The notes: generated by a model from the letters alone, not told the origin. Positions 20,365 to 28,988 are shown, counted from the first letter of the stretch. The stretch: DNA of 35,176 nucleotides from Thiomicrorhabdus sp. (GCA_015487015.1 WFQP01000021.1:1-35176), one strand, 5' to 3'. Program-made: numbers and translations.

Positions 20365-21429
20365 TTATTTCTTCTCTCTGCGATTCTTTACGCCTTGTGC
20401 AAGGGTATCCAGCACGTCTAGGCTATCTTCCCATTTGATGCATGCGTCGGTAATGCTTTGTCCGTAAGTGAGCTGTTTGCCAGGTTTAATGTCTTGTCGG
20501 CCTTCTTCTAGGTGGCTTTCTATCATAACACCCATAATATTTTGATTGCCCGAGGCCAGTTGTTCGGCAATGGAGTTGGCCACAATAATTTGGTTTTTAT
20601 GTTTTTTCTGACTGTTTGCATGGCTGCAATCAACCATCAATTTATCTTTTACACCTGCGGCTTTCAATTGCTCAATGGCTTCGTTTACAAATTGGGCTTC
20701 GTAGTTTGGGCCGTCGTTTCCACCGCGTAAAATGACATGACAATCTTCGTTACCATGGGTCTCAAAAATAGCAGAGTGTCCTTTTTTGGTCATGGATAAA
20801 AATATATGCGGATTGTTGGCGGCACGAATGGCATCGACGGCAATTCTAAAGCTGCCATCGGTTCCATTTTTAAACCCAACGGGGCAAGAGAGGCCAGAGG
20901 CCAGTTCACGGTGACCTTGGCTCTCTGTAGTGCGTGCGCCAATGGCACCCCATGCGACTAAATCGGCAATGTACTGTGGTGAAATTAGGTCAAGAAACTC
21001 TGTTGCAGCAGGCACGCCCATGTTGTTAATGTCAGAGAGCAGTGAGCGCGCTAAACCAAGCCCTTTATTAATATGAAACGATTCATTTAAGTCAGGATCG
21101 TTAATTAAGCCTTTCCAGCCTACCGTGGTGCGCGGTTTTTCAAAGTAAACACGCATCACAATTAATAGGTCATCTTTGTATTTCTCTATTTGACCTTTAA
21201 GGCGGCTGGCATAATCTCGTGCCGCAGCAGGATCATGAATGGAGCAAGGGCCGATGACCACTAAGATTCGGTCGTCTCGACCGGCTAAAATGTTATGAAT
21301 ATTTTGGCGCGTATCATAAACGGTTTGTGCCGCAGTTTCGGTTAAAGGATATTGCTCATGAAGCTCTATTGGAGAGAGAACTTCTGTAATGTGCTTAATT
21401 CGTAAATCATCCGTTTGATACTGCGCCAT
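20365..21429 (-). CDS. aroG: 3-deoxy-7-phosphoheptulonate synthase (class I)
   Basis: LVVIGPCSIHDPAAARDYA; MRVYFEKPRTTVGWKGLINDP; MVDCSHANSQK. Confidence 0.95.
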   Translation of the reverse strand: MAQYQTDDLRIKHITEVLSPIELHEQYPLTETAAQTVYDTRQNIHNILAGRDDRILVVIGPCSIHDPAAARDYASRLKGQIEKYKDDLLIVMRVYFEKPRTTVGWKGLINDPDLNESFHINKGLGLARSLLSDINNMGVPAATEFLDLISPQYIADLVAWGAIGARTTESQGHRELASGLSCPVGFKNGTDGSFRIAVDAIRAANNPHIFLSMTKKGHSAIFETHGNEDCHVILRGGNDGPNYEAQFVNEAIEQLKAAGVKDKLMVDCSHANSQKKHKNQIIVANSIAEQLASGNQNIMGVMIESHLEEGRQDIKPGKQLTYGQSITDACIKWEDSLDVLDTLAQGVKNRREKK

Positions 21430-21787
21430 AAATTTAACCTACTTGGGTCTCGTGCTTTTAAATGAGAGAAATAATAATAGCTCGATATTATGCCATTTTA
21501 TCGTATTAAAAAATAGGGAGTTCGGGGAATGTTTCCTTAAGGTCACCTCTATTAATTCTGGGTGTATCAGCTTAATGTTTAAAATAGGCTTATTTAAGGC
21601 AAAGATCGTACGTAATAGCTCGCTCTTGCGAAGAATTGCAACAAAAAAAGCAGCCTATTTTGGACTCAAGATGCGCATTTATGAATTATTAGAGCTGACC
21701 TTTAATAAACCTGATATTTAAAGTGTTTATTGCTGGTTTTATGCTAGAATAATTGGGTTTAAAATCGCAAAATGGATTGATAATTAC

Positions 21788-22078
21788 GTGCACTGTAAAT
21801 ATATTATTGAAGGTATGACTGAAGACGGTCGTAAGTTTAGACCAAGTGATTGGATTGATCGAATTTCCTCAATGGGCGCGAGTTATCGAAATCAGCGTTT
21901 GGTGTATTCTGATTTATTACACCCAGAGTTATATAACGGTCAAAAATGTTTGATTATTGATACCGAATTAGAAATTAAAGATCCGGGCATGTTTCAATAC
22001 GTTATGAATTTTGTGAATTCTAATGGTTTAAAAATGTATAAAGTTTGTGACATTGTTGAGCAGCAATTAGGTTCGTAA
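21788..22078 (+). CDS. DUF3579-like conserved protein
   Basis: YIIEGMTEDGRKFRPSDWIDRISSM... pattern recalled for DUF3579; 96 aa. Confidence 0.7.
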   Translation: MHCKYIIEGMTEDGRKFRPSDWIDRISSMGASYRNQRLVYSDLLHPELYNGQKCLIIDTELEIKDPGMFQYVMNFVNSNGLKMYKVCDIVEQQLGS

Positions 22079-22112
22079 CGCCGTTACATTCACTTTTGCT
22101 AGATAACATTTT

Positions 22113-22149
22113 AAAAGCACTTGCCGCTTCTTTGGTCAGTGCTTTTTTT
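22113..22149 (+). terminator. Rho-independent terminator after the DUF3579-like gene
   Basis: AAAAGCACT...AGTGCTTTTTTT. Confidence 0.7.
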
Positions 22150-22201
22150 ATGCCTTTAATTTATGGGTGGGACAGGGCTTTTATGAATGGAGCCTGTTTT
22201 T

Positions 22202-22987
22202 TTAAAATAAATTATGGCCAAAAAATAAGACTACCCAGCCACCAAGAGCTAGGAAAGGGCCAAAGGCCATGGGGCTGCTGGCGCTGCGTTTTTTGAGAAC
22301 AATGCCTATTATTGCCACGAGTATGCTACCCAGAGCGGCAATTAAGATAATTTGTGGCAGTGCTATAAATCCAAACCAAGCCCCGAGTGCCGCCAGCAGT
22401 TTAAAGTCTCCGTAGCCCATCCCCTCTTTGCCTGTGATTAATTTAAAGGCATGAAAGACAATCCATAAAAGAAGGTAGCCAATAGCGGCACCCCAAATGG
22501 CTTCGGTAGGAGTGGTAAATACCGATTGCGTATTGACCAATAATCCAAGCCATAACAGGGGCAGGCTTAGATTGTCTAAAATCAGTTGATGCTCAAAATC
22601 AATTACGCAAATAGTGATTAATATCAGGGTAAAAGCAAGGGCGGTGTAACCAATGGGGCTGAGTCCAAAGTGCCATGCAACCAGCATGGTGCTGATGGCG
22701 GTTGTAAGCTCAATGATAGGATAGCGAGCTGAAATTTTAACCTGACAGTGGTGGCATTTTCCTCGACTGGCGAGCCAACTAAAGAGTGGAACTAATCGAT
22801 ACCAAGGGAGTTCGCTGTCACATTGGGGGCATTTTGACCCCCCCATGCTGATGATTTTTAACTGTTCTGATCCGTCATGTTCCATAATGCGCGGCAATCG
22901 CCAACTGAGCATGGAGATAAAGCTACCAAAAATTAGGCCTAAAAGTCCGCTGAAAATAAGGAGTTGAGTGAGAGAGAGTGATGCCAT
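22202..22987 (-). CDS. pilD: Type IV prepilin peptidase / leader peptidase (A24 family)
   Basis: CPQCDSELPWYRLVPLFSWLASRGKCHHC zinc motif; CVIDFEHQLILD; EGMGYGDFKLLAALGAW. Confidence 0.93.
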   Translation of the reverse strand: MASLSLTQLLIFSGLLGLIFGSFISMLSWRLPRIMEHDGSEQLKIISMGGSKCPQCDSELPWYRLVPLFSWLASRGKCHHCQVKISARYPIIELTTAISTMLVAWHFGLSPIGYTALAFTLILITICVIDFEHQLILDNLSLPLLWLGLLVNTQSVFTTPTEAIWGAAIGYLLLWIVFHAFKLITGKEGMGYGDFKLLAALGAWFGFIALPQIILIAALGSILVAIIGIVLKKRSASSPMAFGPFLALGGWVVLFFGHNLF

Positions 22988-23083
22988 TACATGCCTGCTG
23001 ATTGACTGAAAAATGCGAAGTCATAATTTTAGCAGGAGTTAAGAGGGGGCGGAATTTATTTAGGGATTGCTTTGTATTTTGCT

Positions 23084-23464
23084 TTAATATTCAGAATAAG
23101 TAACGCAGTTACGGTCATTTTCCCAAACGGTAATGCTGTGCATTTTTACACCGTCTTCATCAATGCGTGCTTTGATCTCTTGAAACAGATACACAGCGAT
23201 ATTTTCAGCCGTAGGATTGGTTTCTTTAAAGTGCGGATGGTCATTTAGGTAGGTATGATCCAGCTCTTTAATCACTTTTTTAGTTTGACGTTTAATCTCT
23301 TTAAAATCAATAACCATGCCTACGCTGTTGAGTTTTGAACCAGCCACTTGTACTTCAATTTTCCAGTTATGACCATGCAGTTTCGCACAATCGCCAGGGT
23401 AGCCGCGTAGGCTGTGGGCGGAGGCAAAATCGAGCAATGTTTTTAAGATAAATGTTTGAGCCAT
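23084..23464 (-). CDS. queD: 6-carboxy-5,6,7,8-tetrahydropterin synthase
   Basis: CAKLHGHNWKIEVQV; DFKEIKRQTKKVIKELDHTYLND; PTAENIAVYLF. Confidence 0.9.
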   Translation of the reverse strand: MAQTFILKTLLDFASAHSLRGYPGDCAKLHGHNWKIEVQVAGSKLNSVGMVIDFKEIKRQTKKVIKELDHTYLNDHPHFKETNPTAENIAVYLFQEIKARIDEDGVKMHSITVWENDRNCVTYSEY

Positions 23465-23544
23465 AACGTTGATTTCTATACTAAATTTAAAGAGAGCGCA
23501 TTATAACGAAAAGGGTGGTTTATTGTAAGAGAAACCCTAATAAT

Positions 23545-24459
23545 TTAGTGCGCTCGTTTGGCAATGTATTCGGTGAGTTCTTTTAAAAAAGTACTCTGAA
23601 TTGGCATATCGGACAAGCTCTCTTGTGCTTGGTGGATGAGTTGATCTCGGTAGGATTTGGATTCGTTTAAGCCTAATAACTTAGGGTAAGTGGATTTATT
23701 GGCTTCTAAATCACTGCCTTGTGGTTTTCCAAGTATTGCCGTGTCGCCTTCAATGTCTAAAATGTCATCTTGTACTTGAAAGGCCAGCCCAATGGCTTGG
23801 CCGTATTGTGTTAGGTGCTCTTTTAAACAGGGATATTGCTCACTTTGGCAAGCACCCATGTGCAGTGCCGCATTAATGAGTGCACCTGTTTTCATTTGAT
23901 GCATGATTTTCAGTTGAGCCAATTCGGGTAAATTGCCTTCCGATTGAAGGTCAATCATCTGCCCGCCAATCATGCCTGCCATGCCACTGGCTTGGCTGAG
24001 TAGTTGAATCAGTTTGATTTTATGTGCGTCGGGGAGGGTGTCATCTTCACTCAGTACTTGAAACGCGAGGGTTTGTTGTGCATCACCAACTAAAATGGCT
24101 GTCGCTTCATTGAATTGAATGTGGCAGGTTGGTAGGCCTCTTCTTAGGTCATCATCATCCATAGCGGGAAGATCGTCGTGTACTAAGGAGTAACTGTGGA
24201 TCAGTTCAATTGCACAAGCGGCGGTATCAAGTTGGTTGAGAGGGATATTAAGAGATTCTCCCATTGCATAAATTAGGGCGGGGCGAAGGCGTTTTCCATT
24301 ATTTAAGGTGGCGTATTGAGTGGCTTCTATAAGCTCAGCGGGGATGGAAGGTGTTTGTGTGGATAACTGGTTTAAAGTGTGTTTAAGCTGTTGGTTAATG
24401 CGTTGTTGATAAGTTTTTAGTTGGTTTTGCAAAACAGGCTCCATAAAAAAGGCCGTCAT
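23545..24459 (-). CDS. ispA: Farnesyl/geranyl diphosphate synthase
   Basis: NNGKRLRPALIYAMG; SLVHDDLPAMDDDDLRRGLPT; QVQDDILDIEGD. In-frame start choices at 24459 or 24444. Confidence 0.94.
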   Translation of the reverse strand: MTAFFMEPVLQNQLKTYQQRINQQLKHTLNQLSTQTPSIPAELIEATQYATLNNGKRLRPALIYAMGESLNIPLNQLDTAACAIELIHSYSLVHDDLPAMDDDDLRRGLPTCHIQFNEATAILVGDAQQTLAFQVLSEDDTLPDAHKIKLIQLLSQASGMAGMIGGQMIDLQSEGNLPELAQLKIMHQMKTGALINAALHMGACQSEQYPCLKEHLTQYGQAIGLAFQVQDDILDIEGDTAILGKPQGSDLEANKSTYPKLLGLNESKSYRDQLIHQAQESLSDMPIQSTFLKELTEYIAKRAH

Positions 24460-24473
24460 TTGACGGCCTTTTT
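24446..24473. terminator. Bidirectional terminator-like hairpin overlapping the ispA translation start
   Basis: Perfect AAAAAGGCCGTCA-TT-TGACGGCCTTTTT. Confidence 0.8.
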
Positions 24474-24595
24474 AGATATTTTTGATAAGCTTTATTTTAA
24501 CGCGTTAACAGCATTAAATAAAGATTTTCAATTATTCCAGATCCACACATAGAAATACGAATTAGAGTGTTAGTCCTTGGTGTGTGGATTTGGGA

Positions 24596-25198
24596 TTATA
24601 ACTTATCAGCGTTCTTGCTTAGGTAGTCTGCAACTCCATCAGGAGTATCCGACATACCTTCGTCGCCTTTGTTCCAACCAGCAGGACAAACTTCGCCAAC
24701 TTCTTCATGGAACTGAAGTGCTTCAACCATACGAACCATCTCATCTACGTTACGACCTAGAGGAAGATCGTTAACCACTTGATGGCGAACTACACCGTTT
24801 AAATCAATTAAGAATGCACCACGTAAAGCGATATTAGCTGGGTGAACAATGCCGTAAGCTTCCATGATTGAACCACCTAAATCGGCAACCAATGGGAATT
24901 TAACAGGTCCTAAACCACCTTCGTTTACAGGTGTATTACGCCAAGCATTGTGTGTGAACTGAGAATCAACAGAAATACCGATGACTTCGGTGTTCAATGA
25001 TTTGAATTTTTCAACACGGTGATCAAACGCTAAAATTTCAGAAGGGCATACGAACGTGAAATCCAGTGGGTAGAAAAAAACAACCGCGTATTTACCAGCA
25101 ATGTGGGTTTTTAGGTTAAATTCATCGACGATTGAACCGTCTGCTAGAACCGCTGCAGCGGTGAAATCTGGGGCTTGTTTTGTGACAAGTACTGACAT
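24596..25198 (-). CDS. Typical 2-Cys peroxiredoxin (AhpC/Prx1 type)
   Basis: FFYPLDFTFVCPSEILAFDHR; resolving EVCPAGWNKG. Confidence 0.95.
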   Translation of the reverse strand: MSVLVTKQAPDFTAAAVLADGSIVDEFNLKTHIAGKYAVVFFYPLDFTFVCPSEILAFDHRVEKFKSLNTEVIGISVDSQFTHNAWRNTPVNEGGLGPVKFPLVADLGGSIMEAYGIVHPANIALRGAFLIDLNGVVRHQVVNDLPLGRNVDEMVRMVEALQFHEEVGEVCPAGWNKGDEGMSDTPDGVADYLSKNADKL

Positions 25199-25257
25199 TT
25201 TAAAATCCTTTTTTAATTAAGCACTAAAGTAATCGAAACCAGAATAGTATAGTAAAT

Positions 25258-25283
25258 TACTGGGGAATTATCTACTGGGGAAT
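25258..25283. repeat. Direct repeat TACTGGGGAAT x2, 15-bp period, in the peroxiredoxin/CBS intergenic region
   Basis: TACTGGGGAAT at 25258-25268 and 25273-25283. Confidence 0.75.
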
Positions 25284-25398
25284 ATGCTAAAATTTAGAGG
25301 AAAAAACTAATTATTTATTAAGCCCTGTCGTTAAACTATCTATAGAGTTAGTTTTTTTACGTTGTTTTGTTGCATTTTAATTTAAAGGGGAAGCGTTT

Positions 25399-26040
25399 AT
25401 GTTTATTGTATATAGCCCCGAGGGTCAGAGTTTTATTGGTGCTTCTCAGAAGATACCTCCACTTAAAGTTGATCGATTAAAGCGCAGTAGCCCGTTAGAA
25501 GATGATGTGACGGAAGGGTTTAATATGGGTATTGATCAAGAAGGGTTAAAGCGGAGCAAAAATGCTGCTGGCCATACGGCTATTCATGCTTACAAGGCGA
25601 CTCAAAAAAAGTCGACTCGTCGAGTGGTGGTGAAAGTGGCTGAAATTATGAGTGCGCCCGTTAAAGTAATTTCTGATGAAAATAGTATTGAAGAAGCGTG
25701 GCAGTTAATGCAAGGCCATCATATTCAGCACTTACCCGTGATTCGAGCGGGCGAATTGGTGGGAATCTGCTCACAAAGAGACCTTTTGAATCGAGTTATT
25801 GTAGGTAAAGATGGTTTGCTTGAAGGCGCTAAACGAGAGCATGTTTTTGATGTGATGCAAGCACAAGTAGTGACCACTACAGAAGAGACGGACATTCGCC
25901 ATGTAGCCAATATATTGAGTCAATATGATATTGGTGCATTAGTTATTATGAACCCATATGAAACCCCTGTTGGGATTGTAACAAGGGGGGATATTATTAA
26001 ACGTTTAGGGAATGAACCCCCTCTTGAATTATATGTATAA
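25399..26040 (+). CDS. CBS-domain pair protein
   Basis: VAEIMSAPVKVISDENSIEEAWQLM...HLPVIRAGELVGICSQRDLL and HVFDVMQAQVV...IVTRGDIIKRL; SD AAAGGGG. Confidence 0.85.
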   Translation: MFIVYSPEGQSFIGASQKIPPLKVDRLKRSSPLEDDVTEGFNMGIDQEGLKRSKNAAGHTAIHAYKATQKKSTRRVVVKVAEIMSAPVKVISDENSIEEAWQLMQGHHIQHLPVIRAGELVGICSQRDLLNRVIVGKDGLLEGAKREHVFDVMQAQVVTTTEETDIRHVANILSQYDIGALVIMNPYETPVGIVTRGDIIKRLGNEPPLELYV

Positions 26041-26066
26041 CTCTAATGGTGTCGCGATAATAGCTA

Positions 26067-26249
26067 TTATTTGAGCATCTCATTTAATGCTTTTTGTACA
26101 GCATCAAAAATCAGTCGATCTGCTTCAGCTTTATTATTTTCTGGAATATCCCAAGCCATCGCTTTGCGATATTTTTCGATTAATTTATTTACATCATGAA
26201 TAATTTCATCATGATATTTGTCTATTTCAATTTGTTGCATGCTGGACAT
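26067..26249 (-). CDS. Small hypothetical protein (60 aa, predicted helical)
   Basis: Good SD (GAGG, 7 nt before ATG); charged helical sequence; not strongly recognised. Confidence 0.55.
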   Translation of the reverse strand: MSSMQQIEIDKYHDEIIHDVNKLIEKYRKAMAWDIPENNKAEADRLIFDAVQKALNEMLK

Positions 26250-26475
26250 AACTTTACCTCAATCGTTTATTAATGAATGTAATGACAGTACTTATTTTTT
26301 AAAACGCCCGCCCCAGACTTTACCATTTTTTGAACTTCTTTCTCTAACCCTGATTATGAAGTATCCATTTTGAATAGCAATATTTATGTAAGTATTATTC
26401 TGTAATACTTGGAATACATTTCTGTTTTTAAAAAGCAATATGCATCGCCATAGGTATTTAAGTTATCTATACAAA

Positions 26476-27795
26476 TTATAATTTCAATCGAAGATTAGGC
26501 TCAATATTGTCAATTAATGTACTGGGCACTCCATGCTCTGTAGCCAGTACGCGCCAGCATGATACCTGTTCAATGGTTTCATCTAAAATAGAATTAATTT
26601 TGGTTCGTGTAAACAGCGGGCTAATGCGTTCTAAGCTGTAAAAGTCATCTCGTGTAAATTCATCACGCTTGCCATTTAGGCTCATCCAGTGACTGTTTAC
26701 CCAGCGGCTGCCTTTTTTGTAGCTGTAGGCTAAATCGTAGGCGGGGGCAAGTTGCCATATGTGATTCTCATCCAGCATAAACGATACATTTTTAGCGTGG
26801 TCATCGTGGTTACGCGCCACAATATTAAACACCATGCGCTTAAATAGTTGTTCCGCCTCTTTGGCCGATAACTTTAATTGACGTGCAAGTGCAAACAGCT
26901 CGGCATAGGAATAGCTTCCAGGTTGCTTGTAGTCCACATGTGCTAAGCCATTGAGCGTTTGTACATGTCGTTTTTGATTGCCTACTCGCTCAAATCGTTG
27001 CGTAATAAAGTGGCGTCGTTTACCCTCATCCAATAGCTTACACGGCATCATCTCCACCCCACATGCCGTCGCCATTAAATAATAGACATACTCCATTGTT
27101 CCGTATCCCATTGGGTCGCCAAAGGTCTCTTTCTGTTTACTGTGCTCACTTACGCCATCAAACTTCATTAAATAATGAGTAAATGCATCGGGCACCATCG
27201 CTTGTCCTGAACGCACTTGGGTGAAATCGTGATTAAACGCCAGCACTGCTTTAGGCCGTGCGCCTCCCGCGCTCGTGCCAACAGAGAGTAATGACAACAT
27301 CGCTTCACGGTCTACTTGCCCCTCTTTAGAGAGTGCGACGCTAAAATTGGCTCGACTATCTAAAACATCTTGTGCAAACCCCACTAACGACTCTAACTCA
27401 ACTTGTTTAGAGGCGTTTAGATGTTTCAATTTGGTCGCGGGCGCGTATTCCAATGCTCCCATTCCTCGTTTACCAGTATATTGAAGTCGTTGCAACGGTG
27501 TAATATCGTCGGGCTGTTTTCCCTGAGAGGCGATCCACGCATTTAATACCGCGTTTCCAAAGTCGTCAGGCAGCGAATCAGCAATTAAGCCTGGCAAACC
27601 TTTAAAGGTATCGTGCCCAAGGCCTGAAAAAGAGTACACCTGTTTTTTTAACGGCATTTTAATCGGAGACAACTCAACTCCTGTTTGAATAAAGCTTGAG
27701 GCATACTCAAATGCACCCAAGCCTGTCTCTGAATTAAAGCTTACCGCACCAACCAAATGGTTTTGAAAATTAACCTGAATCGTCTCCATTACCAT
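26476..27795 (-). CDS. hipA: HipA-family serine/threonine kinase toxin
   Basis: STSAGGARPKAVLAFN; NIVARNHDDHAKNVSFMLDENHIWQLAPAYDLAYS. Confidence 0.93.
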   Translation of the reverse strand: MVMETIQVNFQNHLVGAVSFNSETGLGAFEYASSFIQTGVELSPIKMPLKKQVYSFSGLGHDTFKGLPGLIADSLPDDFGNAVLNAWIASQGKQPDDITPLQRLQYTGKRGMGALEYAPATKLKHLNASKQVELESLVGFAQDVLDSRANFSVALSKEGQVDREAMLSLLSVGTSAGGARPKAVLAFNHDFTQVRSGQAMVPDAFTHYLMKFDGVSEHSKQKETFGDPMGYGTMEYVYYLMATACGVEMMPCKLLDEGKRRHFITQRFERVGNQKRHVQTLNGLAHVDYKQPGSYSYAELFALARQLKLSAKEAEQLFKRMVFNIVARNHDDHAKNVSFMLDENHIWQLAPAYDLAYSYKKGSRWVNSHWMSLNGKRDEFTRDDFYSLERISPLFTRTKINSILDETIEQVSCWRVLATEHGVPSTLIDNIEPNLRLKL

Positions 27796-28136
27796 GACAT
27801 CAATGCCTCATCGTTAGCTTTTTTATTTTGCTTATGTTTTCTTTGCCCAGAGGCTCTTTGACGCTGCTTACCCTGTAACTTAGCTAACTGAATAGGCGAA
27901 AGCATAGGGGGGGGTAAAAATAGGTCAAGCTGTTCTTCTAGGTTGAGCGCCATCATAATGGCCACAAAGGCCTCTAACTGAGCCTTACCTTTTTCTGCAT
28001 TTAAAACGACTTTACGCGACAAGCCCGCACGATCTGCGACCTCTTTCTGAGTTAAATCGGCATTTAACCGAGCCAGCTTAAGTCGATCTCCAAGCATCTC
28101 TGCAATGGCTGAAGGTGATTTGGAATAAGAAACCAT
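27789..28136 (-). CDS. hipB: HipB-like HTH antitoxin/repressor
   Basis: XRE HTH LKLARLNADLTQKEVADRAGLSRKVVLNAEKGKA; directly upstream of and overlapping hipA. Confidence 0.88.
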   Translation of the reverse strand: MVSYSKSPSAIAEMLGDRLKLARLNADLTQKEVADRAGLSRKVVLNAEKGKAQLEAFVAIMMALNLEEQLDLFLPPPMLSPIQLAKLQGKQRQRASGQRKHKQNKKANDEALMSW

Positions 28137-28151
28137 AAAGCCCCCAAAAAA

Positions 28152-28274
28152 GAACTTAATTAAATAAAATAAGTATTAAGCTCTTATGTTAGCACATTGT
28201 AAGTGCTTAATTATATAAGATGTATAAAGGGGTAAATAAGGGACTTAATTTGAGTTTTTTAGTTATTAAGTCCC
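28152..28274. promoter_or_regulatory. Candidate HipB operator array (CTTAAT/ATTAAG half-sites)
   Basis: CTTAAT 28155-28160, ATTAAG 28175-28180, CTTAAT 28206-28211, and a perfect 10-bp arm pair GGGACTTAAT (28240-28249)/ATTAAGTCCC (28265-28274). Confidence 0.5.
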
Positions 28275-28357
28275 AGTTTAGGTACTTTATGGTAGTCATT
28301 TTTAATGAGCGTGCAGGAGGAGGGCTTTACGTAGACGTTAATGTTTTAGAAAAGTGT

Positions 28358-28373
28358 ACGGTAAATTTACCGT
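28358..28373. promoter_or_regulatory. Perfect 16-bp palindrome upstream of the Nif11-like gene, candidate operator
   Basis: ACGGTAAATTTACCGT. Confidence 0.5.
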
Positions 28374-28450
28374 GCAAGTGTATTTGCTTAAAGCCTGTAA
28401 TGCTTTTCCTGTTAAAATATGAGTCATTAACGAGAATAGGAGTTTTAAAT

Positions 28451-28666
28451 ATGGCTTTAGATCAACTTAAGGATTTTTTAAAGAAGATGGAGTCAGATCC
28501 TGTGCTTAAAGAAGAGGTACTTGCAAAATGCACAGCAGATGATGTTGCGCGCGTTGCATTAAAGCTTGGTTTTGAATTTTCAGGTGATGAATTATTGAGA
28601 ATGTCAGGTAAAAAAGTTGGCAGGGTGACGGTTACAAAAACAGAGCTTCCTGGTGAGTACCATTAA
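28451..28666 (+). CDS. Nif11-type small protein (possible Nif11-like leader peptide family)
   Basis: MALDQLKDFLKKMESDPVLKEEVLAKCTADDVARVALKLGFEFSGDELLRMSG resembles the Nif11 domain; SD AGGAG upstream of the ATG at 28451 (the longer track ORF start at 28220 looks spurious). Confidence 0.75.
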   Translation: MALDQLKDFLKKMESDPVLKEEVLAKCTADDVARVALKLGFEFSGDELLRMSGKKVGRVTVTKTELPGEYH

Positions 28667-28988
28667 GCCTTAATTCACACTTTTTAAACATCGGTAAAAC
28701 AGGGCTTTGGCGTATTTTAAATATTCGCATAGCTCGCTTTCTTGGTTCAACTCTTTTCCTTTACCCCTCGTGCCACTACAGGCTTTCGAATTCCAGTATT
28801 TCATTTACCCTCTACACTAAGGGGGGGGGAAATGCTTGCTTGCGGTATGAAGAGCGACATAAATACGTGATTCTGTTAAGCTGAGGTGAGTTGTTTAATG
28901 TTTTCTTAAAGACAATTGTTTTCCTTGAGGTGATAGGGAGGATAATTTAGAGCAACGGTCTCTATTTGAATGAAAGGGGTAGCTATTT

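Noticed and set aside
21443-21721. Small ORF (92 aa) between aroG and the DUF3579-like gene
   Set aside because: No convincing start signal or recognisable domain; overlaps an AT-rich promoter-like region.
22096-22296. ORF over the terminator and the 3' end of pilD
   Set aside because: Runs through a terminator hairpin and is antisense to pilD; likely spurious.
28220-28450. Upstream extension of the Nif11 ORF given by the ORF track
   Set aside because: Runs through inverted repeats and a palindrome; the ATG at 28451 has a proper Shine-Dalgarno and begins the conserved domain.
28780-28800. tRNA T-arm-like string (GGCTTTCGAATTCC)
   Set aside because: No cloverleaf, anticodon arm or acceptor stem could be built around it.
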